DNA of 64,000 bases from Multifurca ochricompacta (lineage: Eukaryota > Basidiomycota > Agaricomycetes > Russulales > Russulaceae): contig WTXG01000018.1 in assembly GCA_022496185.1 (NCBI GenBank), positions 124,001 through 188,000 of the forward strand, in the 5' to 3' direction. The position numbers and the translations under genes were made by a program. Positions 34,736 through 46,100 of the stretch are shown in pieces. The notes below the pieces were generated by a model that had not been told where the DNA came from, searched no databases, and saw only the letters and a program-made list of their open reading frames with translations. The first letter of the stretch is position 1. Every line of letters begins with the position of its first letter.

Positions 34736-34998
34736 TTGCAAGCAAAGGCAAGACATGAGATGAGATGAGACGTACTACCATGGAGGGTAGAAATCACGTG
34801 GATCTAGATAAGTTGCGAATTGTTGATACCTGCTGCACGCTACACTCACTCAAATGTCATCTTTTCTTCCTGGACTCAACTGGTTCTCCCTCTCATATGA
34901 TAAAGAACGTTATGGACAGGATCTGGGAAAGGGAGACGAAGGACTGTCAGTGAGCCAACACCAATGGACATCGATTCGGAGGAGGCAAGTCAAACTAG
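34736..34998. promoter_or_regulatory. shared divergent promoter of the two NADAR genes
   Basis: 263 bp between the chosen start codons of the head-to-head NADAR genes. It includes a short atgagatgag direct repeat near 34754-34768 and no obvious TATA box. Shared control of the pair is an inference from arrangement. Confidence 0.45.
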
Positions 34999-35719
34999 AT
35001 GTTCATTCTGCAACGGTGCTCGCTTCTTCCTCATTCTCGAGATTCGAGAGAGGAATTGATCGCCTCCTATAATAAAGATTTAATTGCGAAGTCTCATCCA
35101 GATACCTCTCCGATATACTTTTACCACCGTGGAAAACCCCTTTTCGAGTGCGCCAGTATTCCCACTCTCATACTTGCAACCTTGTTTTCATTCGTACCTA
35201 GATTTACGAACTTCTCGCTGCACTCGGTGGAGTATGGTGGAAAGATCTACGCCACTGCTGAGCATCGTGAGTTATGAAGCAGGCTACACAGGTCATGTTT
35301 AGATAGTAATCGCCTTTCTGGCAGTCTTCAAGCACTCAAGTTCATGACCACGAATCCAGCGTTGGCCGAAGTCATACGGACACAGCCTAGTGCTCGTGCC
35401 GCGCGCAAAGAAGCAGGATTCCAACGCGCACACCAGCGACAGGATTGGTTCGATGTAAACGTCGAGGCAATGGATACCGTGCTCTACGAGAAGTTTACAC
35501 AACACAGAGATTTACAAGAGAAGCTTCTCAGCACGGGCAATCGAGAGCTCGTTGAGGATAGCCCTGTGTGCATTAGGTAGCTGTCCTGATATAATTTCGT
35601 GTGAGCTGATCATTGGCCAGGACGACATATTTTGGGGTATCGGAAGGGATGGTCAAGGCCGTAACGAGTTGGGGAAAGCGCTAATGCGTCTGCGGGGACG
35701 TCTGCGAGCTGTTCATTAG
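34999..35719 (+). CDS. second NADAR-domain gene, apparently frameshifted
   Basis: Paralogue of the NADAR gene on the other strand with the same intron positions. The exons read TSPIYFYHRGKPLFEFTNFS, GGKIYATAEH, then after an intron LF...LKFMTTNPALAEVIR, RQDWFDVNVEAMDTVLYEKF, HRDLQEKLLSTGNRELVEDS and DDIFWGIGRDGQGRNELG, ending RLRAVH. The exon starting at 35325 needs one extra base, near 35329, to read LFQALKFM. As given, the spliced frame hits TGA a few codons later, so the copy is either inactivated or carries a consensus error. Its other conserved residues are unspoiled, which favours a recent lesion or an error. Start at 34999 is tentative; an ATG at 34966 is also possible. Confidence 0.78.
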
Positions 35720-36068
35720 AGAACTGGGTTCCTCACTGGCACTCAGTCTCCACGATGTAGTTCAGACCTCCGAATCTTCCTTGCACATTTACAATTCCAG
35801 TATGTGTTGTTGAGCTTATGGGGTGTTTATGAACTAGTGACTTTATATCCAGGTCAAAAAACCCTAACACTTCAAATCTTATCTATGATGTATGATATTA
35901 GCTAGAATGCGCATGTCACGCCGTGATGCCGGTTCTGGGGCCGGGAGTCAGTGTGACTGATGATAAATCCAATGATTCCGGTCATTCACGGACGACACGG
36001 AACACCAATCTTCCTTCATCTTCATCCCATTCATCCATCATCATTATCGTCCATCCTCTTCATAAAAC
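35720..36068. other. intergenic region, promoter of transaldolase
   Basis: 349 bp between the second NADAR gene and transaldolase, both on the plus strand. The last 70 bases are pyrimidine-rich (cttccttcatcttcatccc-like), typical of a highly expressed fungal gene leader. Confidence 0.5.
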
Positions 36069-37334
36069 ATGACAACCTCCCTTGATCAACTCAAGCAGAC
36101 GGGAACAGTCGTCGTCTCAGACTCTGGTGACTTTGAGAGTAAGCCTCGGTTCTCTTATAACGTTCTGTACACCTAACCTCCATTTGCTTGAATAGCCATT
36201 GATATCTATAAGCCTCAGGCAAGCTTTTAACGACATATAATCACATCGTATTTTGTGGCTTATTTTACCATAGGACGCTACGACAAATCCGTCTTTGCTA
36301 CTCGCTGCAGCGAACAAGTCTGCATATTCCCGTTTGATTGACGTCGCCCTTGCGTACGGTAAGGAAAAAGGCCGCACTATCGATGAACAGGTCGATGCCG
36401 CTACCGATCGCTTAGTGCGTTCTCAGTCTCCTCTATCCGGCATTTCCGACTCTAAGAGGGTTTGCAGCTCGTCGAATTTGGCAAGGAGATTCTCTCAATC
36501 ATTCCCGGCCGTGTCTCTACCGAAGTAGACGCACGGCTCTCCTTTGATAAGGAGGCTACCAAAGCCAAGGCCAGGCACCTCATTTCACTTTATGAATCCG
36601 TTGGAATAAAGAAGGAGCGCGTGCTCATCAAGATCGCGTCGACCTGGGAAGGGATCCAGGCTGCGCGCGACCTCGAGCGTGACGAGGGCATTCATTGCAA
36701 TCTCACCCTTCTCTTTGGTTTCGGCCAGGCTGTTGCCTGTGCGGAGGCTGGCGTCACTTTGATCTCTCCATTCGTGGGCCGAGTCCGTCATCTCTTCTCC
36801 TCACTCTCCATTATCTGACGTAAGCTAACTGGTCTGTGAACCCAGATTCTTGATTGGCACAAGAAGACGACCGGGAAGAACTATGAAGGAGACGAGGATC
36901 CAGGAGTCCAGTCGGTCAAGCGCATCTTCAATTACTACAAGCAGTATGGTTATAAGACTATTGTTATGGGCGCATCATTCCGTAACGTCGGTTGTATTCA
37001 TAATAGCCTTCAACGCACCCGCTGATGCCCTATGTATTTCTTGTAGGTTGGGGAGATCAAGGCACTCGCGGGTGTTGACTTCCTCACTATTGCCCCTTCG
37101 CTCCTTGAAGAGCTCAGGAACAGTACTGAGAATGTTCCCAAGAGACTCAACGCACAGGTCGCCGCACAGGCTGACCCGATCCCAAAAGTTTCCTTCATTG
37201 ACAACGAACCGGAATTCCGTTGGGCGCTCCTTCAGGACCAGATGGCATTCGATAAGCTCCACGAGGGCATCAAGAAGTTTGCAGAGGATGGCGAGACCTT
37301 GAAGCAAGTGCTCCGCAAGAAACTCGAGGCTTAA
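36069..37334 (+). CDS. TAL1: transaldolase
   Basis: Transfers a dihydroxyacetone unit between sugar phosphates in the non-oxidative pentose-phosphate pathway, in the cytosol. Starts [20 protein letters not shown], then [20 protein letters not shown] (signature 1), [40 protein letters not shown] with the Schiff-base Lys (signature 2), [40 protein letters not shown] and the C-terminal half to [10 protein letters not shown]. About 320 residues over six exons, the normal length. All joins keep frame. The second intron (36219-36273) begins GCAAGC, a GC-AG intron. The start fits the family's usual N-terminus. Confidence 0.96.
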
Positions 37335-37706
37335 ATTACTCAGATGTGCTGATCGTTGTAAAGCTTTCGTGTACGAAGAGAGAGTATAAGACTCATTGTA
37401 ATGCTTGGGCAGGTTAGTAGTTTCGTAAAATAAAATAAAAAGAACGGGTTTGTGTTCGAATCGTAAGGATGAACTCTACTCATAACGTATTTGACACACG
37501 ATAACTAAACCCGTTACTTCGCATCGCGACTAGATAAATCCCTTGGCGACTAGGCGGATCATTCGACATAATTCGGTTTGTCGTTATGATGCAGGCGTTA
37601 GATAAAAACCAAGTAATCAACATGTATAAATTAGAAGGTACCAAGTAGATCAAGAACAACGGTCTTCACATGAAGGGGTATATTCCATACAGTACATGAA
37701 GCCAAA
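37335..37706. other. convergent intergenic region
   Basis: Between the 3' ends of transaldolase and the first ArAE-type transporter. AT-rich around 37425-37440 (aaaataaaataaaa), otherwise featureless. Confidence 0.5.
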
Positions 37707-40700
37707 TCAAGGTTTGGGCGTTGAGACATGCGCACGTTGATGAACATCTTTCCACTGCCCAAAATCTTTAAACGGCACTTCACCGCACAAGTTGCGGGTA
37801 ATGTTGTGTAGCTCGTCCAGAAGCTGTGGATATCCACCTGTAATCAGCAGACAGATCTAGATCGAGCGAAGCAACCCGTACCTCTATGAGCTGGAGTACG
37901 CCTATCACCGCCGTCGCGTAGAACAAGTAATCTAATGAACGCAGCTCCTGAATGTGGTTCATATTGACATCCAAGGTCGGCGCAATGGCATAAGCTGCTG
38001 CATCGTGGTAGAGTAGCCGATCAAGCAAATTCTGCGGAAGCACGGTGTGCATCGGCTCCCCGGTACGAAGCGACTGTGCCACAATAGAGAACACAGAGAG
38101 GACATCAGATATCTGCGGACAATCCATGTTTGGGGGGCATATCAAATCAAGAGTTCATGGGCGTACGAAATTGGGGTTGAGGACTTTTGTGTGATGTAGG
38201 AAATCTGATCGCCATTTGTCGTCGAGCTCTGAGAGCGCACTCGCGAGCTATCGGAGTTATTAAAAGGCACCAAGTCAGAGGGAAGATTCGATGTACCTGC
38301 GCAAACACGGCCACCATTTCTTCTTGTATACCTGCCAGTCTCATATAATCATCGTAAGGCCAATGGCCGCGGACACTTCCCTCCCATCTTGCTAATCCTG
38401 CCGTGTCTTTCAAGTCACGAAGTTGTAGTGCTACCGCGGAGAGGCTTTGGCGCAATGAATCAGCCAATGTCGACTTCCCGGATTTGAGCTCCTTCGACGA
38501 GGGGTTGCCCGAAATCCACGCGGACATGACCGATGCATATACGTGGGACAGGGAGGTCATGGTCATGGCACAACCGAGTCGTACTGCCTTACGAGCAGAT
38601 TTAGCCGGGAAAAGCATCACAATAAAGGACGCAGCAGAGCCTAGACACGGGTCAGTGAGAATGATAAGGGTAAACCACTAGTAATATACCGATCATGACC
38701 AATGTCCACCGCTTCCAGGCGACGGGCCAGCCAATTCCGACATTGGAGATGACCGTGAGGTGACCGTCAATCCAGGAGTACCCCACAATAAGGACAACGG
38801 TGGACTGAAGCAAAATAAAAATTTAACGGCCTTGGGTGAGACAAAGGCACATACAGCCATGAGAATGGTGCCTTGAAGATATTGCTGAGGAGCGAATAGC
38901 CGGCAGAACATGAGAGGCACAAGGAAGACAGCGACGCTTGCCGCAATCCCGTAGACACTTCCCCGTGAGTTTGCATTCCCTGAATGTATCAAGTTCGAAC
39001 TAATGGAGGGATGAATGCCCGCTATACTCACCAACATACCAAATAAGCAATCCAACGATAAGACCAATGAACGTCCCAGTTAACCGAATAAAGTAGCTGT
39101 TCCGCTATCCAGTCAAAGAAGTAAGAGACGAGAAAGGAGATCCACAAACTTATACAACTGATCGCCGGCATATATTGTCAACGTTGTCTGAGCCATGACA
39201 AGTGCCCTGTAACGTCGTTCTTAGGGTGGCAACGAATAGAACCTGAATCCAACATACCAGAGGCCCTTTTGTACATAATAAAAGTCTACCAAAGGCAGGT
39301 CATCATCGGAAAGTTGCTAGCCAGTTGAAGTTAACTTACGCGCAGTACTCTTGACTACGGATGGTACCCAAAGTGCGATAGAAATGAATACATATCTGAA
39401 GACGAACTGTGCGGCAGTGATCAGACATCTTCTGGCACACAATTGAAAGCAGATATACCAGAGCCTCTGGCGTTTTGGTCCATCGATAGACAACGTGTAG
39501 GCCACTCATAATCTTTTGCAAGACATTTGTTGGCTCTCGGCTGTCGGGGTCACGCCCTGGCCAACTCAAAGTCGGTGAAAGCGCGGGAATGGCTTGCAGT
39601 GGCACATACTGTATTTCCCTTCGCCATCCCCTTCTGGCACAACCTCCTTCACCTCTTGATTTTCCCCGTAAGCACGCAAATCCCCCTCGGTACTCTTTTC
39701 AAATAAAAAGGCATGCGCGAGCTGGCGCAAGCCCTTTGGTGCCCACAAACGGTTCTTTTTACGCTTGGTTGTTGTTTCCTGTACGGTCTCCATGACCGCA
39801 ATAATGGCGTCGGCGACGACGACGATCGATGCACTGTAAACATAGCACATGTACAGGGCTCGCAGTGGGGGGGCGGGAGTGCCGAGGTGAGGCTCAAACG
39901 GCTCAAGAAGACGGAGTCGCCCAGACGCCTTGAAATCGGCAAGCGCGCTTCTTAAACGCTCGGCCGCGGAGTCCAACCTGCGCCCCTGTTCAGCGAGATC
40001 ATCTGCAGTACTGCGCAGACTCCAGCGGGTAGTGTTCACAAAGTTGATAGTACTGCTGACAGCAGTGAGCCCGTTGGATGCCGCGGAGCGGAGCTCATGT
40101 GTCGCCTCTCGAAGTTGCGGCAAGAGGTCTACGAGGCGAAGAGAGTGTTGGCGTTCACTCGCCTCATTGTGTTGGTACAACTGTTGCACAAGAAATGTGT
40201 CCGTCATTCCTAAGCTCTGTGATGTCTTCGTTTCGACAGACTCGGAGTCTCGCGCCGTCGAGTTGCGACCGACATACTTCATGAAGCTTAGAAGACCATC
40301 TGGAAGAATAAGGAGCCGTCTAATAAGAAGTCAAAAATTACTTACTCGTGCGAGAGATAACGCTAAGCAACGGTCCCTCAAGTCGTCTTGCGTCGTCACC
40401 GTTCCAGCGACCCCAACTAAATTCCGCATTTATGAATTTGCCTTGAAATGTCACTTTGGGTCAACCATGATTAGAATCGTTTAGTGAACGGCAAGTTGAT
40501 CAGAACGTACGTCCTTGATAGATTGCGAACATCGAAGCTCTGATGGCACGTAATCGCGAGATCTTCGGATCCTCAGGAGTGATTGAGCCCGGTGCTATAG
40601 CGAGCAAGTCCTCTTGCGCGTCAAGCAAGACCTTCAACTGTCCCAGAAGAAGAGTAACGGTTCCCAAGAAAGCATGATTGGCCGTCTGAGGGAAAACAAA

Positions 40701-41714
40701 AATGGTGACCACAAGCGCGATCGCCGTATAAATCGAAACAGGGATAAGCACATTGTTAAGAAGATAGAACTGGTGAAAGGGGAAAAGAGGGCCAATAGCC
40801 TGGAGACGAATCAACACAGCAGTGTGAACAGACGTAAGGATTACATACGCAATAGATGTCAATCGCAATAGTTCCAAAAATGCTCATAAAAATGAGGGAC
40901 TTGTAGTAGGCGCGAATAATTGCGAATACAAAAGTGCCGATAGCGAGGAAGACGCCGAAGACGACTGATGACCTAGGACGCATGAGTCCGGCTGCCAGAA
41001 CTGTCTGATCAAAGATCAAAGATAGCTGACCGGATATCTAGGAAATCTCCTTGAAATATCTCTATTCTAAATACTTGATCTGGGTTTGCAAAGCCTGAAG
41101 CGCTGCCCATGGGAAGATGAAAAAATTGTGCAAGGTAACAGAACCTTGATGAACGCACGTTTCTTTGGCTACCTGGAGGGAGGACTGGAGAAGCACCTTA
41201 TTACGAGCTGCTAGAGCAGCTTTCATGCCTGCGGCGCCAATCGCCCATCCAAGCAATGTTCCAACCAGTACCGTTGAGATCATCTAGTGGACATGCCATT
41301 ATGATTGACTTGGAAGAGGCATGATGTCACTCACGAAAAAAAAGAACTGGACTGGAAACGAAGGGGGAAGTAAAAGCGACGTAAGAAACCCGAAGAAGGC
41401 ACTACATAAGTTAATGATATCGGTATTTGCTTCGTCTCCGTAATCTAAGAGATAGAAGATGACACTCACGCGTTCCCCATTGTCTTTAAGGTCCTATCGG
41501 GGAGTATGACTAGAAAGGCAGCCCAGGAGCCCAACCAGCAACGAAAGAGCATCTTACGGCTCTGTTTTGAACGAATGTTTGTAGCCACCCATGGAGGAAG
41601 GCGATCGAGAAAGGACTGTTTAGGCTGGGATGGCGCTGCTGGGAAAGATTCAACCTCAGATGGATTCGGGGAACTCGAGACTTCAGAAGTGGGAGATTTG
41701 GGTTTTGAAGACAT
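37707..41714 (-). CDS. ArAE/DUF2421-type membrane transporter, copy 1
   Basis: Large fungal membrane protein of the aromatic-acid-exporter-like group (putative ER transporter six-helix N-terminal domain plus DUF2421/FUSC-like C-terminal domain, Bre4-related). Starts MSSKPKSPTSEVSSSPNPSE; then LPPWVATNIRSKQSRKMLFR, SWAAFLVILPDRTLKTMG, TVLVGTLLGWAIGAAGMKAA and VVFGVFLAIGTFVFAIIRAY in the N-terminal bundle. A long soluble helical region contains LVDLLPQLREATHELRSAAS and DDLAEQGRRLDSAAERLRSA. The second bundle has FVFRYVFISIALWVPSVVKS and later helices, ending with LLDELHNITRNLCGEVPFKD and a short tail (VSTPKP). About 15-20 small exons. The substrate is unknown. It is head-to-head with a paralogue at 43166-47257 with matching blocks and exon order. 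Confidence 0.82.
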
Positions 41715-43165
41715 GGGAGAGTGAAAAAAAGAAGGAAGGGTAAGGGATGGGGGACCTCTTCTGTTGATGGGGACTGTCGTCGTTTATATTATGATATGGC
41801 CTGGCCACTAATTGATTGGAGAGAACCCGTACCATTCTAATAATTCCATCTCCATCAAAGCGAACCGAACCGTTTCAAAATAACATAAGTTTCTTGATTT
41901 TATTTCTTTTCTTTCCGTCTCTTTTCTTCTGACACCTCTTAGTTGTGATTGCCAATACACTCATCGAGCATGAGCATGAGCATGAGCATGAGCATGATGA
42001 GCAGCGCATACACATACATACACATATACTTACCCCCCCCAATGGTCATTCACCCGGAGCCCGACGAGCCCGTCGATTGTCACCTTGATATCACCAAATC
42101 GGTCAACGAGGCAGCGACTGACTCACCATTTCGGCAATCACGCACAGTAGGTCAAGGCTAGGCCAGGCCAGAGCCGGCATGTAGCAGGCATTACCATGGT
42201 GATGTGTGTGCACGCATAAGAGATCGACACTAAGCAGTCCTTGGTGAAGCCCCCATGGTTGGAAATTATATATTAATATTATTGCAGATCGTCTACAGGC
42301 AGTGATGCCAACGAATCAATCACGAATGAAGACGCGGAACACGCTAAGCCAGGACGTCATGAATTGAAAAAACACCCCGACCCCGGTCCATGCCAAAAAC
42401 ACTCGAAACGGCAACATAATTAAAACACTCAGAACATCCAGAACCATACGCCTAATTTTGGCACTTCTCTGGCGAACCCGAAGTTAAGTTCAACTCAAAA
42501 GCTATTACTGGAAGTGCCAGATCAAGACTCATACATAGAATGACAAAGTAACGACGAGATATCCTCGCCCACCTATGGACTGGACAAGTATTTGCTTGAG
42601 TCTGATGGTAAAGTAATAATAGTCTCGCATTTCAACACAATCGGTGTTTAACTCCTCGGAGATGATATAGATGTAGTGTAGGTACCGTCAGCACCAAGCG
42701 CATTTGTGAAAGAAAAAGAGAAAAGAGGGATTGGGTGACGTCCTTAAACTGCAGAGCAGACCACAAAACCCCAGAGCCTCCAAAGTCAACATCCAGTGTG
42801 CCATCGTTCCGGAGCGCTTCGGGTGGCTGAGCGCTGAGCGAAAGAAACAGGGGTTGTGATAATGCTGTAAAACAAAAACATCGTCTTCTCTGGCTAGACA
42901 ATTTATGAGTTCGACAAGACCAGAACAGAGGGGCGGGGTGGAAAGTAATGTAATGTAAAGAGAGGAAATAAAGGAATGGAAAGCACAATGCGACGACAGC
43001 TCTATTCAGGGCGATCAGGGCGTCACGAGTCAGCGGAACGGGTGGATGCGGAGGAAAACGTAACGCCACCAACGTGCAGAAATCCCCAGCCCCAGTCAGC
43101 ATATACACGAGGAGTGTGTTCTCTTTCCACGCACGCCACGAACGGTCCACAGGTGTTAAGTCAGG
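41715..43165. promoter_or_regulatory. divergent promoter region of the ArAE-type paralogues
   Basis: 1.45 kb between the two start codons. A GAGCAT hexamer repeat (about five units) lies at about 41966-41997. Frames across 42632-43195 on the minus strand show no similarity and I treat them as chance. Confidence 0.6.
41966..41997. repeat. GAGCAT hexanucleotide microsatellite
   Basis: About five near-perfect tandem units, in the shared promoter region of the two ArAE-type genes. Confidence 0.9.
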
Positions 43166-46100
43166 ATGTCTAAACCTGAGCTCTCCTCGTCTCAACCGGG
43201 CGCGTCCAACAACACAACGGCTGGGAAGCCGTCGACTTCCGTGGTCTCTCGTGCATCAAATTTGGTGCACAACGTTTGGGACTTCATACGCCCTCAGCCA
43301 TGGGTGATCAATAATATTCGCCAAAAGAAGTCACAAAAGCTTCTCTTTCGTTCATGGCTTCCAGGATGGGGAGCACTCATCTTAATGTTACCCGGTAATT
43401 CGCTCAGAACTATTGGGACTCTGTACGTGAAGTCGGGTTCCTTCGTGTTCGCCCCCTGGCATTGACAGTCAATGCGTCTTTAGTGGGTATTTTGGGATGC
43501 TCTTCTCCGTTTTCATCCCCCCGATGTTTCCGGTGCAAATATACTTAGTCGTAAGCGTCACCTTTCGAAATTATGCAATCAGATCCACTTAGTCTTGCTT
43601 GAACGCAGATTGTCGTCCAATCCTTACTCGGACTGCTGGTTGGTTGGGGAATTGGCTCAGCTGCAATGAAGGCAGCTTTGGCTGTGCGCTCTCAAGTCCT
43701 TATCGAAGCAACTCTTCAAAAGGCCCCCAATAAGTCAGTCGCTCCAAAAGCCCCATGACCCTGTTTTGACTGACTTTCGCAGTTTCCAAGGCTCTGTAAA
43801 CCCAGATCAAGTTTATAAGGCTGAAGTTTTCAAGGTGACTTTCTGGATGCTAGGTCAGTCATGTTTTCAACGGGCGTGTCTTACTGTCTGAATATTCTTT
43901 AAGGTCCTCGGTTATGTTTGGAGTTTTCATGGGCTTCGGTGCTATGATATTTGCCCTCATCCGCGCAAAAAGCGCACCGTTTCTGTTCTTTTCCATCTTT
44001 GGCACCATTGTACTCGACATTTTCTGCGTGCGTGTTTTTCTCCAGCTTCATGATAGACAACCTCATCGCCTTTCTTCAGTCTATCGGCCCTCTTTATCCT
44101 TTTCCAAATTACAAAATTGTGAACAGTATTCTCATCTCCTCGTCTAGTTACTGTGCCATGGCACTTGTTTGTTGTTTTGTTTTTTTCCCCGAGACGGTCA
44201 ACCATGCATATCTTGGCTTGATATCCACGGTTCTCGGAAAGGTCGAGGCAATGCTTTCGTCGCAAGAAGGTTTGCTATCGCCTAAACCTGGTGATTTTGC
44301 CCCAGGATGTCCAAAATTGAAGGCTCTTACTGGGGCTCGCGTTATTCTTATGACGATGTATCAGAACCGTGAGTATAGTTATCTTCCTTATACTGGCATT
44401 CACGGCCTTGCCTTTTCAGTGGCGGGGTTAACCGTTCACCTCCAAAGCGAGTTCAGCATTGGTCGCTGGAGTGGTGATGACGTATTTGGTCTCGCAGATC
44501 CAGTTCTCGCAGTTGTTGCGCGTATTAGTACGCACCGATACATAACCCGAGACTGTCCGCCCTAACCTTGACGCAGATGGCTTATTAAGTTTCGCCAAGC
44601 ACCTTCGTGATCTGCCCTCGCCGCCTGAGGCGTTCGCGGATATGCCAGCACCTGGGACTGTTTCTTCTGACACACACCTTTTACACCACGTTTTTAATCC
44701 AGACATAACACGCGAATCCATCTTGAAAGTCACGCTTATCGAGGCCCTTCCGCACGTGCGTAACGCGACGGCTGAGCTCCGTGCCGCAACTATTGAGGGT
44801 GTGGCAGCCACCCGAGCGATGATCGACGCAATCAACAATGACCGACTCTTTTCGCGCTCTGGTCCTATTGCACCGCTGGAAGAACGTCTTGACGCAGCTA
44901 GTGATAAGCTCCGTGCTACTCTGAAAAGTTTCAAGGAGCAGGGGACCGATGCTATCTTGGGAGCTTATGCTCACAAACCTCGGGCAGACATTCCATTGAG
45001 AAGCCTTTATATTGGATATGTGTTCAGTTCGACGGCGGTAATAATCGGGGAGGTCGTGCTCTCGTTCGTTCAAACGGTTGCTGAGACAACCGCTCGAAGG
45101 CGAAGAGTTCGTCTGTGGGCACCCTCAAGTTTGAGGCATGTCGTACATGCGCTGCTGAAGGGACGCCGCAAGAATGAAGAGCAGGCGTTTGGTGAGGAGG
45201 AGAGTAATGAGACGTATGTTGATGAGGATGATGTTCAAGAAATGGAATATCGTGAGTGTTTCTGTCGATCGCCAATCGGTATTGTCGCTCATTGTTATAC
45301 ACCCCAATAGATTTGGATCCAGATAGCCATCCGCCGACCAATATCTTCCAGAAGTTCATGAATCTGTTACATCATTTCTTACAATGGGTAAAGACAGCAG
45401 AAGCTATCGTGCGTCTTGTCTCGTCATCTTATCGCAGGGGTGCTAACCACAACGACCGCCAGTTCGTGTTCCGCTATGTACTTATCACAATCCTGCTCTG
45501 GCTCCCCTCTGTGGTCAAGAATAGTGCCCGTATGCACTATTTGGTGTTCCTTTTTTTTCGTTTAGAGGCTGACGAGAGGGGGGGGGCGGGCAGATTTCTT
45601 TTACGTCAATAAGGGCATTTGGTGAGCTACCTTTCTTACGTTCATTGATTATCTGTTCGCTGAAACTATTTCAGGGCCCTGATTATGGCCCAGACCATAT
45701 TGACGGTCTACGCAGGCGACCAATTGTACAAGTGAGTTGTTCCTTTAACATTGAGTTCACCCTCTCATGCGCATCCATATAGTTACTTGATTCGAATTGT
45801 GGGTACGTTCCTAGGACTTATCACAGCCCTGGTCATCTGGTATATCGGTGGGTGTATCTGCGCTTCAAATTTGCAGTGTCGTTTATTTAAGAATTTAGGT
45901 AATGGCAGCGGAAACGGTAGCCCATACGGTCTTGCCGCCAGCTATGCCGTTCTCTCTCTGCCTGTTATGTTCATTAGATTGTTTGCACCACCGAAGTATT
46001 TGCAAGGAGTGATTTTAGGCTGTGTGCGTGTTTGACATCGCATAGCCTGCGCCTTGCTCACTCTGGATTAGATCACAGTGACCCTCATTATAGGGTTCTC

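Noticed and set aside
34736..34998. Minus- and plus-strand frames between the NADAR genes as a separate small gene
   Set aside because: Translations lack motifs and the gap is short; better explained as promoter and leader sequence.
37440..37455. GTTCGAATC motif resembling a tRNA T-loop
   Set aside because: Flanking sequence is AT-rich and forms no cloverleaf.
42632..43195. 187-codon open frame on the minus strand upstream of ArAE copy 2
   Set aside because: Low-complexity hydrophobic and Ser/Pro translation without any family motif; it overlaps the start of the real plus-strand gene and looks like promoter pyrimidine bias read in frame.
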